A DNA stretch of 64,000 nucleotides from CALDCK01 sp050618055 (GCA_050618055.1 JBNLVK010000109.1:8007-72006); one strand, 5' to 3'; shown: positions 1 to 8,723, counted from the first letter of the stretch. Program-made: numbers and translations. The notes: generated by a model not told the origin, from the sequence alone.

Positions 1-1023
1 CGGCGCGTGGTCGCCTCGCGCCAGGCCGGGCTGCTGACGGTGACCGCCGGCATCGCGGAGCTGCGCGAGGTCGAGCGCTATCTCGAGGAGGTGGCGGTGA
101 GCCTGGACCGCCAGGTGCTGATCGACGCCCAGTTCATCGAGGTCACCCTCGACGACGACCTGGAGCTCGGCATCGACGCCGAGGGCGCGCCCAAGCTGGG
201 GGACGTCACCGGCATCTTCGCGCGCTCGATCGTACCCGGGCTGCGCGAGGCAGCCCTGGTGCAGGGCTTCGCGCCGGTGCTCACCGAGGGCGGCTTCTCC
301 TTCGGCATCGCGAGCGACGACTTCGGCGTGATCCTGCGCGCGCTGGCCACCCAGACCGACGTCCGCGTGGTCTCGACGCCCAGCATCGCGACGCTCAGCA
401 ACCACAAGGCGCTCATCAAGGTGGTGCGCAACGAGGTGTTCTTCATCGCCGAGGTGGAGACGGTCATCACCGACACCGTCGTGCAGCAGACCACCGAGTT
501 CACGCCGAAGGTGGTGCCGGTGGGCGTGACCCTGGACGTCACGCCCCACGTCTCGGACCGCAACGAGATCACGCTGCACGTGCGGCCCAGCGTGTCGGAG
601 ATCGTGGCGGTGGAGCCCCAGCCCACCAGCGACCCGGACCTGCCGCAGACGGGCAGCCTGCCGGTGGTGGACCTGCGGGAGACGGACGCGGTGCTGTCCG
701 TCCCCGACGGAACCACGATCGTGATCGGCGGACTGGTGCGCAGCCGCGAGTTCGAGCAGGAGCGCCGCATCCCCTTCTTCGGCGACATCCCGTGGCTCGG
801 CAACCTCTTCAAGTTCATCGGCACCGAGGAGCGACGCACCGAGCTGCTGATCTTCCTGCGGCCCACGGTGCTCGACCGGCCGCGCGCCGTGCAGATCGTG
901 AACGAGCGGGAGCGTCGACTCGAGACCCTGGACGACCTGCGCCATGCCCGCTCCCTGCCCTGGCCCTGGTGGCGGGCGCCCCTGGGCCGCTCCTACGCGG
1001 CCGACGGCGTGGAGACACCGTGA
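1..1023 (+). CDS. Secretin C-terminal part (MshL/PilQ-like), 5' truncated by window edge
   Basis: Outer-membrane secretin that forms the exit pore of a type IV pilus/MSHA or type II secretion machine. The frame is open through base 1, so the N-terminal N0/N1 domains lie outside the window. The visible part begins in the last periplasmic ring domain and carries the secretin core: VPDGTTIVIGGLV, then RRIPFFGDIPWLGNLFK, then LLIFLRPTVLD near the end of the barrel, all hallmark blocks of the family. The stop overlaps the start of the TPR gene (ATGA), and a pseudopilin follows, so this is a pilus/secretion operon. MshL is the likeliest subfamily from the gene order, but PilQ or GspD cannot be excluded without the N-terminus. 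Confidence 0.9.
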   Translation, partial: RRVVASRQAGLLTVTAGIAELREVERYLEEVAVSLDRQVLIDAQFIEVTLDDDLELGIDAEGAPKLGDVTGIFARSIVPGLREAALVQGFAPVLTEGGFSFGIASDDFGVILRALATQTDVRVVSTPSIATLSNHKALIKVVRNEVFFIAEVETVITDTVVQQTTEFTPKVVPVGVTLDVTPHVSDRNEITLHVRPSVSEIVAVEPQPTSDPDLPQTGSLPVVDLRETDAVLSVPDGTTIVIGGLVRSREFEQERRIPFFGDIPWLGNLFKFIGTEERRTELLIFLRPTVLDRPRAVQIVNERERRLETLDDLRHARSLPWPWWRAPLGRSYAADGVETP

Positions 1024-1694
1024 TGCGTCGGATCATCCTGTTGGCCCTGCTGCTGGCGGGCGTCTCCGCGGGAGCCGCGGAGCGGGACGAGCGCATCCTC
1101 CGTGTGGAGGAGAGCGCCCGGCACTTCTCCCTCGGCCTCTCGAGCCAGAACCGGGGAGACCTGGACGCGGCGGAGCAGCACTACCGCCGCGCCCTGGATC
1201 TGGACGCGGGCTTCGTGGAGGCCCGGGTGAACCTGGCTCGCGCACTGCTGGCACGCGGCGACGTCGACGAAGCCGAGGCGTCGCTCGCCCAGGCCCTGGC
1301 GTCGCGCCCCGACTACCCGGACGGCCACGCGGTGCTCGGCCTGTGCGCACTCGAGCGCGGACAGGCGCTCGTCGCGGTGGAGCGACTGACCGTCGCGATC
1401 GGGATCGACCCGTTCCACCTCGAGGCGCTGGTGAACCTGGGTGTCGCATGGCTGCGGGCGGGGCGTCCCGACCGGGCGCGGCGACCGCTGGAGAGCGCGC
1501 TGCGCATCGACCCGGAGTCGCCCGCCGCGATGCTCAACCTGGCCATCGCCGAGGCGCGCAGCGACGACCGGGAGCGCGCCGCCTTCTGGTACCGGCGCTA
1601 CGTGGAGAGCGCCCCTCGAGACGACGCCGTCGCAGCCAGCCTGCGAACGGCACTGGGGCCTCCGGGCCCTGCCAAGCCGTCGGGTTCGGAGTGA
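1023..1694 (+). CDS. Exported TPR protein of the pilus/secretion operon
   Basis: A 223-residue protein with a clear signal peptide (MRRIILLALLLAGVSAGAAE) followed by about four tetratricopeptide repeats over residues 30-200, for example LGLSSQNRGDLDAAEQHYRR and LARGDVDEAEASLAQAL. The start ATG overlaps the secretin stop by one base, which implies translational coupling and fixes this start over an upstream one. TPR proteins occupy this place in MSHA loci (MshN-like) and in pilus loci (PilF-like pilotins). No lipobox cysteine is visible, so a soluble periplasmic assembly factor is more likely than a lipoprotein. The role is inferred from position. Confidence 0.8.
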   Translation: MRRIILLALLLAGVSAGAAERDERILRVEESARHFSLGLSSQNRGDLDAAEQHYRRALDLDAGFVEARVNLARALLARGDVDEAEASLAQALASRPDYPDGHAVLGLCALERGQALVAVERLTVAIGIDPFHLEALVNLGVAWLRAGRPDRARRPLESALRIDPESPAAMLNLAIAEARSDDRERAAFWYRRYVESAPRDDAVAASLRTALGPPGPAKPSGSE

Positions 1695-1729
1695 AGCCCG
1701 GACCGACCATCACAAGAAGGAACGAAGAC

Positions 1730-2428
1730 ATGCAGGAACGATCGAATCGCAGACGGTCGATGGGCTTCACGCTCATCGAGATCCTCATCGGTGTCGCCAT
1801 CCTGGCGATCCTCTCGGCGGCGCTCACGCCGATGGTGATCAAGTACATCAACGACGCGCGACAGGCCCGCGCCCTCTCCGACTCGCAGGCGCTGGGGCAG
1901 GCCATCCTGGCCTTCAACCTCGATACGGGTCGCTGGCCGGTCAACGGAGACAGCAACATCAACGACGCCGGCGAGATCTCGCGACTGGTGGGCCTGCCCG
2001 CCGGCCAGATCTCCAGCGCCAACATCCCGAACGGCTCGGGAGCGCCCGGTGCGGGCAACTGGCGGGGCGGTGGCAACGGCGGCACCGCGGGCGCGCTGGA
2101 GGATCACCTGATCCGGAACCGCACGACGGCGGTCAACCCGCTCTACCCGGCGAGCCAGAACGCGCCGGATCCGCCGGGCTGGAACGGCCCGTACGTCGAC
2201 TCGGTCCCGCTGGATCCCTGGGGCCGTCCCTACGTCTGCAACGTGCGCTACCTGGACGGCGGATCGGTGACGGGCGTGACGGCGGCCGAGGAGGACAACC
2301 ACGCCGTGCTCTGCCTCTCGGCGGGCCCGGACGGCACCTACAACACCAGCTTCAGCGACGGGACGCAGCTGGCCACCCCGGCCGGTGACGATATCGGCTG
2401 GCCGATCCAGGGGCTCCAGAACCTCTGA
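1730..2428 (+). CDS. Type IV pilin / type II pseudopilin (GspG-like)
   Basis: A 232-residue prepilin. The leader MQERSNRRRSMG is followed by FTLIEILIGVAILAIL; prepilin peptidase would cut after Gly12, leaving Phe +1 and Glu +5. The globular part ends with DPWGRPYVCNVRYLDG and AGPDGTYNT, close to the GspG-type signature WGxPY...SxGxDG and its calcium loop. The ATG has an AAGAAGG ribosome-binding site about 9 bases upstream. With the secretin and TPR genes it forms one operon. It could be the major pseudopilin of a secretion system or an MSHA-type minor pilin. Confidence 0.88.
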   Translation: MQERSNRRRSMGFTLIEILIGVAILAILSAALTPMVIKYINDARQARALSDSQALGQAILAFNLDTGRWPVNGDSNINDAGEISRLVGLPAGQISSANIPNGSGAPGAGNWRGGGNGGTAGALEDHLIRNRTTAVNPLYPASQNAPDPPGWNGPYVDSVPLDPWGRPYVCNVRYLDGGSVTGVTAAEEDNHAVLCLSAGPDGTYNTSFSDGTQLATPAGDDIGWPIQGLQNL

Positions 2429-2451
2429 ACCGAGGGAGCCGACCCACGAGC

Positions 2452-2480
2452 GGCGCGGGCGGGAAGGTCCCGTCCGCGCC
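2452..2480. terminator. Hairpin between convergent pilin and crotonase genes
   Basis: A strong stem with 13-base arms (left arm GGCGCGGGCGGGA, one G-U mismatch) and a 3-base loop lies exactly between the stop of the pilin gene (plus strand) and the stop of the crotonase gene (minus strand). There is no clear T tract, so it is a probable bidirectional terminator judged by structure and position. Confidence 0.6.
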
Positions 2481-2498
2481 GCAACCTCCGCGGCGCCG

Positions 2499-3386
2499 TC
2501 AGAGACCCAGCTCGCTCCTGCGGCGCGGCCGCTCCTCCCGCGGCGCCTGGCTGTAGTCGCCGAAGGGCCCGTCGCGCCGGGTGACCGCTTCGCGCACGCC
2601 CTCGCCGGCGGCGACCCGCACGAACTCCCGGCCCTCGGGCGTGTTGCGCATGATGCCGTCGAGGATCGGGCCGAGGGTCTGGGTGCCCTGGAGCCCCATG
2701 TTGTCGTAGGCCTGGTTCACGATCAGCTTCATCGCCACGAGCTGGGTCAGCGGGATCGTCGCCAGCTTCTCGGCCAGCTTCCGGACCTCGGCGTCGAGCT
2801 GCTCCAGCGGGTGGGAGAAGTTGATCAGCTCGACCGCCGCAGCCTCCTTGCCGCTGATCCACTCGCCGGTGAGCGCGTAGTACTAGGCCTTGGCCAGCCC
2901 CAGCCGGTACACCCACATGCCGGTGAGGTGGCAGCCCCAGACGCGGGAGTACGGGGTGCCGATGCGGGCGCAGTCGGAGGCGACCACCAGGTCGGCGCAC
3001 AGGGCCAGCTCGGAGCCGCCGCCCACGCAGTAGCCGTGCACCTTGGCGATGGTCGGCTTGGTGCCGCGCCACAGGCCCATGAACGAAGGCACGTAGCTCG
3101 TGTACGAATTGGCTACGAAGTGGACGTCCATGCCCGGGTCGTAGTCCTGCTCCCGGATGTTCTCGTAGTGCTCGAGTCCGCCCGAGAAGTCGAAGCCGCC
3201 GCAGAAGTTGTCGCCGGCGCCTTCGAGGACGATCACCTTCACCTCCCCGTCCCGGTTCGCTTCGGCGAGCAGGCCGTTCATGCCCTCGATCACCTCCATG
3301 CGGAGGGTGTTCGCCTTCTCGGGGCGGTTCAGCGTGATCGTGGCGGTTCCGTTCTTCTTCTCGTACAGGACGACGTCGCTGGACAT
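2499..3386 (-). pseudogene. Enoyl-CoA hydratase/isomerase (crotonase) family, interrupted by one in-frame TAG
   Basis: Full-length crotonase fold (296 codons), read from ATG at 3386, with a single in-frame TAG at 2883-2885 between GLAKA and YYALTGEWISGKEA. The two halves are in the same frame and together match the family end to end, so this is a nonsense change at a place where relatives usually have Lys, Arg or Gln, not a frameshift. The oxyanion-hole motif HGYCVGGGSELALCADLV is intact. The second catalytic Glu of classical hydratases is not seen (TPYSR instead), so the enzyme may act on another acyl-CoA. It is downstream of a TetR gene on the same strand, a usual arrangement for acyl-CoA metabolism. 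Alternatives are a sequencing error or TAG readthrough. Confidence 0.85.
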
Positions 3387-3429
3387 GGGTTCTCCTCGGG
3401 TGGGCGCCGTTCCGACGCCGGGGGTTGGA

Positions 3430-4023
3430 CTAGGCGAATGGCGCGCGCGACGGCAGGCCGAGCGCGCCGGCGATCAGTCCCCAGAGCTGGGCGGTGAGGA
3501 CGCCGAGGTCGGGGGGCTTCGGATCCTGAAAGGCCTGGATGGCCGCCTGGCGGATGGCACCGATGATGGCGGCGGCGGCGATCCCCGCGTCGATCGACTC
3601 GGAGATGTCGCCCGCCTGCTGCCCGCCTTCGATGTTGCGGCGCGCCAGTCCGATCAGCTGGTCCTGGCGGGTGCTCTCGACGCCGGCCACCTGGACGCTG
3701 CGCCCCATGCGGCCGAGCACGACGGGCGCCAGCGGCTCGCGGTAGAGGAAGGCCAGCCAGGACTGGAGTCGCTCGAACTCGCGCTCCTCCCAGGGGCGGG
3801 CGCCGTCCAGCGGCTGGTTCACGACCGCGTAGTAGCGATCGTAGAAGTCCTCGACGACCGCCGAGAGGGCCCCCGCCTTCGAGCCGAAGTGGTGATAGGG
3901 CAGGCCGCTCGAGACCCCGGCGCGCCGGGCGACGTCGCCCATCTCGAAGTCCCCGCCGCCGGCCAGCAGGGCGTCGGCGGCGGCGGCGAGCAGGCGCGCG
4001 CGGGTGGTCTCGCTCTTTCTCAC
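3430..4023 (-). CDS. TetR/AcrR family transcriptional regulator
   Basis: N-terminal TetR helix-turn-helix: ARLLAAAADALLAGG, then MGDVARRAGVSSGLPYHHFG. The C-terminal ligand domain is all-helical. A longer version would start at TTG 4068, but that would place codons across an inverted repeat at 4044-4060, so GTG 4023 (VRKSETTRARLL) is preferred. It probably controls itself and the downstream crotonase gene, which lies 43 bases away on the same strand, and perhaps the divergent operon. Ligand unknown; an acyl-CoA is a reasonable guess from the neighbour. Confidence 0.85.
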   Translation of the reverse strand: MRKSETTRARLLAAAADALLAGGGDFEMGDVARRAGVSSGLPYHHFGSKAGALSAVVEDFYDRYYAVVNQPLDGARPWEEREFERLQSWLAFLYREPLAPVVLGRMGRSVQVAGVESTRQDQLIGLARRNIEGGQQAGDISESIDAGIAAAAIIGAIRQAAIQAFQDPKPPDLGVLTAQLWGLIAGALGLPSRAPFA

Positions 4024-4043
4024 ACCGCCTGGGATACCCAAAA

Positions 4044-4060
4044 TTTGAGTTGAAGTCAAA
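4044..4060. promoter_or_regulatory. Inverted repeat, candidate TetR operator 1
   Basis: TTTGA...TCAAA, a 17-base imperfect palindrome (tttgagttgaagtcaaa) just upstream of the leftward TetR start at 4023. Its position and symmetry fit autoregulation. Confidence 0.5.
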
Positions 4061-4079
4061 TCAGGCAACGGACGGCTCG

Positions 4080-4100
4080 GAACTTGTCATTGACAAGTTC
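4080..4100. promoter_or_regulatory. Perfect 21-base palindrome, candidate TetR operator 2
   Basis: Arms GAACTTGTCA and TGACAAGTTC pair perfectly around a single T. The site lies 47 bases upstream of the rightward TetR start (4147), between two divergent TetR genes. A long perfect dyad of this size is typical of TetR-family operators. Confidence 0.65.
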
Positions 4101-4146
4101 GCCGGACCCGCCCAATCTAGGCGCCGTCTAGTTCGGAGGAGACCGC

Positions 4147-4776
4147 ATGGCCTACCACCACGGCCATCTGAAGGAGGCCCTGCTCGAGCGGGCCGCGCAG
4201 GTGATCGCGGAGCGCGGGATCGAGGCCTTGAGCCTGCGCGCCCTCGCCCGCGACCTGGGCGTCTCCCACGCCGCACCGGCCGCCCACTTCCGCGACCGGC
4301 GCGCCCTGCTTTGCGCGCTGGCCAAGGAAGGGTTCCGCCGGAGCGTCGAAGCCATGCACGCCGGCGCCGAAGCGGCCGGCCCGGATCCGGTCCGACGCTA
4401 CCGGGCGCTCGGTCGCTCCTACGTCCAGTTCGCCCGGGACAACCCCTCCTACTTCCGCGCGATCCACCACCCGGAGGTCCAGGCGCACGCGGACGACGAG
4501 CTGCGGGAGGCGCGCGCCGAATGGGTGGCGACCCTTCGCGACGGCGTCGAGGCGGCGCGCGCCTCGGGCTGGCATCCGGAGGTCGAGACGGAGACGCTGC
4601 TCGCCTTCAGCTGCGCGGCGGCCATGGGCACCGCGCAGCTGCTCAGCGATTCGGGATGGGCCTTCGACGTGCCGGACGTCGACGCCCTCGCCGATTCGGT
4701 CCTCGACCTGGTCGTGCACCGCAGCCGCACGACGGCGCTCCCCGCCGCTCCCACCGACGAGAGGAAGGTCTCATGA
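4147..4776 (+). CDS. TetR family regulator with WHG-type C-terminal domain
   Basis: 209 residues. It begins MAYHHGHLKEALLERAAQVI, a form characteristic of TetR proteins with the TetR_C_25/WHG domain, and continues with the recognition region LRALARDLGVSHAAPAAHF. The C-terminal half includes FARDNPSYFRAIHHPEV, typical of that subfamily. Start ATG is preceded by GGAGGAG. The stop overlaps the next ATG (ATGA), so it leads an operon with a small membrane protein, a membrane desaturase/hydroxylase and a GST, and is their probable local regulator through the palindrome at 4080-4100. Confidence 0.88.
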   Translation: MAYHHGHLKEALLERAAQVIAERGIEALSLRALARDLGVSHAAPAAHFRDRRALLCALAKEGFRRSVEAMHAGAEAAGPDPVRRYRALGRSYVQFARDNPSYFRAIHHPEVQAHADDELREARAEWVATLRDGVEAARASGWHPEVETETLLAFSCAAAMGTAQLLSDSGWAFDVPDVDALADSVLDLVVHRSRTTALPAAPTDERKVS

Positions 4777-4973
4777 GATTCGCTCGTTCGAACACCCTGC
4801 TCACCGCGGCGGGCCCGGTGCTGTTCGGGGTCGCCTTCCTGGCTCCGCTGATCGCCCAGTCGCTCGAGGCGGCGTCGTGGCCGGCGCCCTTCGGTGTCGC
4901 GCCGATCCACTTCGGCCTGGCGCTCGGCCTGGGCCTGGGCGTCGTCGCGGCGCTGCGGGGGCGCTGGGTATGA
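4773..4973 (+). CDS. Small two-helix membrane protein
   Basis: 66 residues with two hydrophobic stretches (about 10-30 and 44-62) separated by a short polar loop. Start and stop both overlap the neighbouring genes by ATGA, so it is translated within the TetR-desaturase operon. Such short membrane proteins are often found beside TetR/desaturase pairs. No functional motif is visible; it may assist the membrane enzyme encoded next. Confidence 0.7.
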   Translation: MRFARSNTLLTAAGPVLFGVAFLAPLIAQSLEAASWPAPFGVAPIHFGLALGLGLGVVAALRGRWV

Positions 4974-5860
4974 GCGCCGCCGCGACCGAGACCGATCGGG
5001 CCGCGCTCCGCAGCGAGCACGCCCTCAAGCGCGAGGAAGCGGCGATCGCCCGCAAGTTCATGGGACGCGTGCCGTGGGAGATGGTGGCCTGGGGGCTGGG
5101 CAACTTCGCGCTCTGGCTGTCGATCTGGCCCCTCACCTTCACCGGCGTGCTGCCGCTCTGGGCCGCCTTCCTGCTCTCGACCTTCTCGATCACCGTCTGC
5201 TACCTGCCGTCGCACGAAGCCCAGCACTCCATCATCGCGACCGAGGGAAGCCGCCTTCGCTGGCTGAACGAGCTGGTGGGGCACGTGTCGACGATCCCGC
5301 TGCTCTTCCCCTACCGCATCGCCTGGATCACCCACAAGCAGCACCACGCCCACGCCAACGACCCGGAGCTCGATCCCGACATCGGGAACAAGGGCGACAC
5401 CTGGTGGCAGGCGGCCTGGAACGGCATCCAGGCCCGTCAGTTCGGGGCCGGCGAGGGCTACAAGAACGCGCTCCGGCGGAGCGACGACCCGAACCTGGGC
5501 AAGGCGTTCCGCGAGGCGACGATCCTGTCGCTCTCCCACTACGCCATCCTGACGGCCCTCGCGTGGAGCGGGCATGCGATCGAGGCGGCGCTCATCTGGT
5601 GGCTGCCGCGCCACATCGCCATGACCTACATCCAGATCTTCCTGTCCTGGGCGCCGCACCACCCCATGGAGGAGACGGGCCGCTACCGCGACACGCGCGC
5701 CTGGCGGTCGCCGGTCGGTACGATCCTCTCCATGGGCATGGAATACCACGTCATCCACCACCTCTTCCCGCGGATCCCGCTCTTCCAGACCGGCCCTGCC
5801 TACCACGAGATGCGGCGACTGCTCGACGAACGAGGCTGCCGCAACGACCGGGACGACTGA
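4970..5860 (+). CDS. Membrane fatty acid desaturase / hydroxylase family di-iron enzyme
   Basis: 296 residues with several transmembrane helices and the three histidine boxes of the membrane desaturase superfamily: H82EAQH86, H122KQHHAH128 and H260VIHH264. These bind a non-haem di-iron centre that uses O2 to desaturate or hydroxylate lipids or carotenoids in the inner membrane. An extra HH in WAPHHPMEE may be a further ligand. Start ATG overlaps the preceding stop. The substrate is not clear; the third box EYHVIHHLFP fits fatty-acid desaturases and carotenoid hydroxylase/ketolase relatives. The operon partners are TetR and GST. Confidence 0.85.
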   Translation: MSAAATETDRAALRSEHALKREEAAIARKFMGRVPWEMVAWGLGNFALWLSIWPLTFTGVLPLWAAFLLSTFSITVCYLPSHEAQHSIIATEGSRLRWLNELVGHVSTIPLLFPYRIAWITHKQHHAHANDPELDPDIGNKGDTWWQAAWNGIQARQFGAGEGYKNALRRSDDPNLGKAFREATILSLSHYAILTALAWSGHAIEAALIWWLPRHIAMTYIQIFLSWAPHHPMEETGRYRDTRAWRSPVGTILSMGMEYHVIHHLFPRIPLFQTGPAYHEMRRLLDERGCRNDRDD

Positions 5861-5861
5861 A

Positions 5862-6596
5862 GTGGAAGGCAGGCCCTACGACCTCTACTACTGGCCGAAC
5901 ATCGCCGGTCGCGGCGAGTTCGTGCGGCTGGTGCTCGAGGAGGCGGCGGAGCCCTACCGCGACGTCGGCCGGCTGCCCGCCGAGCAGGGCGGAGGCGTCG
6001 AGGCCGTTGCAGCGTTCTGGGCGGGCAAGAACGAGGGCCCGCCCGTCTTCGCGCCGCCGGTGCTGGTGCAGGGTCCGCTCGTGCTCTCGCAGACGGCGGC
6101 GATCTGCCACTTCCTGGGCACTCGCCACGACCTGGCTCCGCGCGACGAAGTCGAGCAGGCCCGGGCACTGGCACTCCAGCTCACCATCGCCGACCTGGTC
6201 GTCGAGACGCACGACACCCACCATCCCATCAGCGCCTGGCTCCACTACGAGGACCAGCAGGACGAGGCGAAGCGGCGCGCGTCCCACTTCGTGAGCCAGC
6301 GGTTGCCGCGCTTCCTCCAGTACTTCGAGCGGGTGCTGGTCGACAACGGAGGCAACGTGCTGGTGGGAGACGGCCTCTCGCACGCCGACCTGGGGCTCTT
6401 CCAGACGCTCGAAGGTCTCGCCTGGGCGTTCCCCCGCGGCTTCGCGCAGGCGAGCGAGGCCACCCCCGGCATCCTGGCGCTGGGCGAGCGGGTGCGGGAA
6501 CGGCCGCGCATCGCCGCCTACCTGGCGTCGGAGCGCCGCGTGCCCTTCAACCAGGAGGGCATCTTCCGCCGCTACCCGGAGCTCGACCTGGACTGA
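5862..6596 (+). CDS. Glutathione S-transferase family protein
   Basis: 244 residues from GTG 5862, directly after the desaturase stop. The N-terminal thioredoxin-like domain opens YDLYYWPNIAGRGEFVRLVL, the Tyr/Arg-Gly-Glu pattern of alpha/mu/pi/sigma-like GSTs that activates glutathione through Tyr. LVLSQTAAICHFLG corresponds to the QS(x)AI glutathione-binding segment. The C-terminal helical domain contains LVGDGLSHADLGLFQTLEG, the conserved N-capping/hydrophobic staple region. It probably detoxifies or conjugates products linked to the neighbouring oxygen-dependent enzyme. Confidence 0.85.
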   Translation: MEGRPYDLYYWPNIAGRGEFVRLVLEEAAEPYRDVGRLPAEQGGGVEAVAAFWAGKNEGPPVFAPPVLVQGPLVLSQTAAICHFLGTRHDLAPRDEVEQARALALQLTIADLVVETHDTHHPISAWLHYEDQQDEAKRRASHFVSQRLPRFLQYFERVLVDNGGNVLVGDGLSHADLGLFQTLEGLAWAFPRGFAQASEATPGILALGERVRERPRIAAYLASERRVPFNQEGIFRRYPELDLD

Positions 6597-6615
6597 GGAC
6601 GTCGGTGCGTCGGCG

Positions 6616-7851
6616 CTAGTCGACCGACAGCAGCGAGATGCGGCCCTGCCGGCACAGCGCGTCGAGGGACGAGACCGACGGCCAGAGCAGCTGGCGCGCG
6701 GCGCGGTCCACGCGCCGGGCCATGCGGGGCAGACGCGCCCACCAGGGCTGCGCGTCGAGCTGGGCCATCACCAGCTCGAAGACGGCCTCCTTCGCCGGCC
6801 CCAGCGCCGACCCGGCGAGCACGCGCTCGCCGGCGACGAGGAAGCAGGAGAGGTCGCCGAAGGAGATGAGCGTCGGCTTGCCCGAGGGCTCGAAGGGCTC
6901 GAGCGCCCGGTGCGCCAGCAGGCGTCCGGCGTTGCGCGCGGCGCACACGCCCATGTCGATGGCGTGGTAGGCCTGCTTGGAGAGCGGCGTGGGAAGCTCG
7001 GCCGCGTCCCCGGCGACGAACACCTCCGGGTGTCCCTTGCTCTGGAGCGTGACGTCGACCGGCGCCCACTCGCCGCGCGGAGCCAGCCCGCTCTCGGCGA
7101 GCAGCGCTGGGGCGGTCGGTCCGCCGGTCCAGATGGTGAGGTCGGAGGGCAGCCGCCGCCCGTCCTCCAGCACGACCGCGTCCTCCGCGACCGAGTCGAC
7201 CCGCGAGCCCAGCGCGAGGTCGACGGCCTGCGCTGCGCACAGCTCCCGCACGTGGCGGTCGAGGACGTCCGGCGTCTCCGAGAGCAGCCGCTCGCTCACG
7301 TCCACGACGCTGACGTGCACGTCGTCGTCGCGGTGGCGCCGCAGGATCTCGCCCAGCGCTTCCACGCCCTCGAGCCCGCCGCCCACGATCACCACGCGGG
7401 TGGTCTTCCTGCGGCTCGCGAGACGGCGCAGGCGCGTGCCGATGCGCTGGCACTGGTCGACGGACTTGAAGGGGAAGGCGTGCTCGTCCACGCCCGGCAC
7501 GCCCTGGGTGTTGTTCACTCCCCCCAGGCCGACGATCAGCGCGTCGTAGCCGATCGGCCGCTTGCGGCGCCGGGTCGTGACCGTGCGCGCCGCGGGATCG
7601 ATCGCGGTGACCGTGTCGCGCACGAACGCGTGGCCCGCGCGCGCGAGGTTGCGGTCGAGGGGCAGGCGCAGCAGGTCCGGAGTCTTCACGCCGGATACCA
7701 GCTCGTGGATGTTGGGCAGGAACTCGAACCAGCGCTGGCGGTCGACGAGCGTCACGTCGTGGCGCCCGGGCTCGAGCTCGAGCGCCGCCGCCAGACCGGC
7801 GAAGCCGCCGCCCAGGATCACCACGCGACTGCGCTCGGAGGTCCGGCCCAT
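6616..7851 (-). CDS. NDH-2-like NAD(P)H:quinone oxidoreductase (FAD)
   Basis: 411-residue pyridine nucleotide-disulphide oxidoreductase fold. The FAD dinucleotide motif is VVILGGGFAGLAAALELE near the N-terminus and the NAD(P)H motif VVIVGGGLEGVEALGEI sits in the middle; EVFVAGDAAELPT is the second FAD contact. There is no redox-active CxxC, which places it with type II NADH dehydrogenases/sulfide-quinone reductase relatives rather than disulphide reductases. It would oxidise NAD(P)H at the membrane and reduce quinone. Start ATG has GGAGGAG upstream. Monocistronic, and divergent from the SDR gene. Confidence 0.85.
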   Translation of the reverse strand: MGRTSERSRVVILGGGFAGLAAALELEPGRHDVTLVDRQRWFEFLPNIHELVSGVKTPDLLRLPLDRNLARAGHAFVRDTVTAIDPAARTVTTRRRKRPIGYDALIVGLGGVNNTQGVPGVDEHAFPFKSVDQCQRIGTRLRRLASRRKTTRVVIVGGGLEGVEALGEILRRHRDDDVHVSVVDVSERLLSETPDVLDRHVRELCAAQAVDLALGSRVDSVAEDAVVLEDGRRLPSDLTIWTGGPTAPALLAESGLAPRGEWAPVDVTLQSKGHPEVFVAGDAAELPTPLSKQAYHAIDMGVCAARNAGRLLAHRALEPFEPSGKPTLISFGDLSCFLVAGERVLAGSALGPAKEAVFELVMAQLDAQPWWARLPRMARRVDRAARQLLWPSVSSLDALCRQGRISLLSVD

Positions 7852-7967
7852 GGGTGCTCCTCCCCTTCCAGGGAGAGCCTAACCCGGCGACCGCCGCGGG
7901 CGAGGCCGGCTGGACCGCACGGCTCGCGCCCCTAGGGTGTGCCGGCCTTCGGACAGCAGGGAGGGAC

Positions 7968-8723
7968 ATGGCACGCGTGGCAATGGTGCAGGGGGCGAGT
8001 CGCGGGCTGGGACTCGCGTTCGTACGCGCCCTGCTCGGTCGCGACGACGTCGACCGGGTGGTGGCCACCAGCCGAAGCCCGGAGACGAGCGAGGGCCTGG
8101 CCCGGCTGCGCGACGAGGCCGGCGACGCCCTCCTGACCGTTCCACTCGACGTCCGCGACGAGACCACCATCGCGGCCGCCGCAACGCGGGTCGCCGAGAC
8201 CTGCGGGCCCCGTCTCCACTGGCTGATCAACTGCGCGGGAGTGCTCCACGACGGCCGCGGGAAGGGTCCGGAGAAGAAGCTCGAGGACGCCGATCCGGAG
8301 CGCCTGCGCACGGTGTTCGAGGTGAACGCCTTCGGGCCACTCCTGGTGACCCGCCACTTCGTCGGACTGCTGACCCACGACGAGCGGGCCGTGCTCGCCA
8401 ACCTGTCGGCCCGCGTCGGCAGCATCGGCGACAACCGGCTGGGAGGCTGGTACGGATACCGCGCCTCGAAGGCGGCGCAGAACATGTTCACGCGCTGCAC
8501 CGCCATCGAGCTCGGCCGTCGCGCCCCGAACGTGATCTGCCTGGCGCTCCACCCGGGCACCGTCGACACGGACCTCTCGCGTCCCTTCCAGGGGAACGTC
8601 CCCGCGGAGAAGCTCTTCGACCCGAAGCGGGCCGCCGATCAGCTGCTCGCCGTGATCGACGCCGCGGCCCCCGAGAGCAGCGGGCGCTTCCTGGCCTGGG
8701 ACGGCCAGACGATCCCCTGGTAG
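7968..8723 (+). CDS. Short-chain dehydrogenase/reductase (SDR)
   Basis: 251 residues with the classical SDR features: nucleotide loop VQGASRGLGLAF, NCAGV, catalytic Ser in NLSARVGS and Tyr-x-x-x-Lys in YRASKAA. The family is C-factor/sniffer-like. It uses NAD(P)H on an unidentified carbonyl or alcohol. ATG 7968 is chosen for the AGGGAGGG ribosome site just upstream. C-factor (CsgA) of Myxococcus is an SDR of this type, but the assignment here goes only to family level. Confidence 0.88.
   Translation: MARVAMVQGASRGLGLAFVRALLGRDDVDRVVATSRSPETSEGLARLRDEAGDALLTVPLDVRDETTIAAAATRVAETCGPRLHWLINCAGVLHDGRGKGPEKKLEDADPERLRTVFEVNAFGPLLVTRHFVGLLTHDERAVLANLSARVGSIGDNRLGGWYGYRASKAAQNMFTRCTAIELGRRAPNVICLALHPGTVDTDLSRPFQGNVPAEKLFDPKRAADQLLAVIDAAAPESSGRFLAWDGQTIPW

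Noticed and set aside
2883..2885. Pyrrolysine or other TAG recoding in the crotonase
   Set aside because: Many neighbouring genes end with TAG and no pyl gene or downstream element is visible, so nonsense mutation or read error is simpler.
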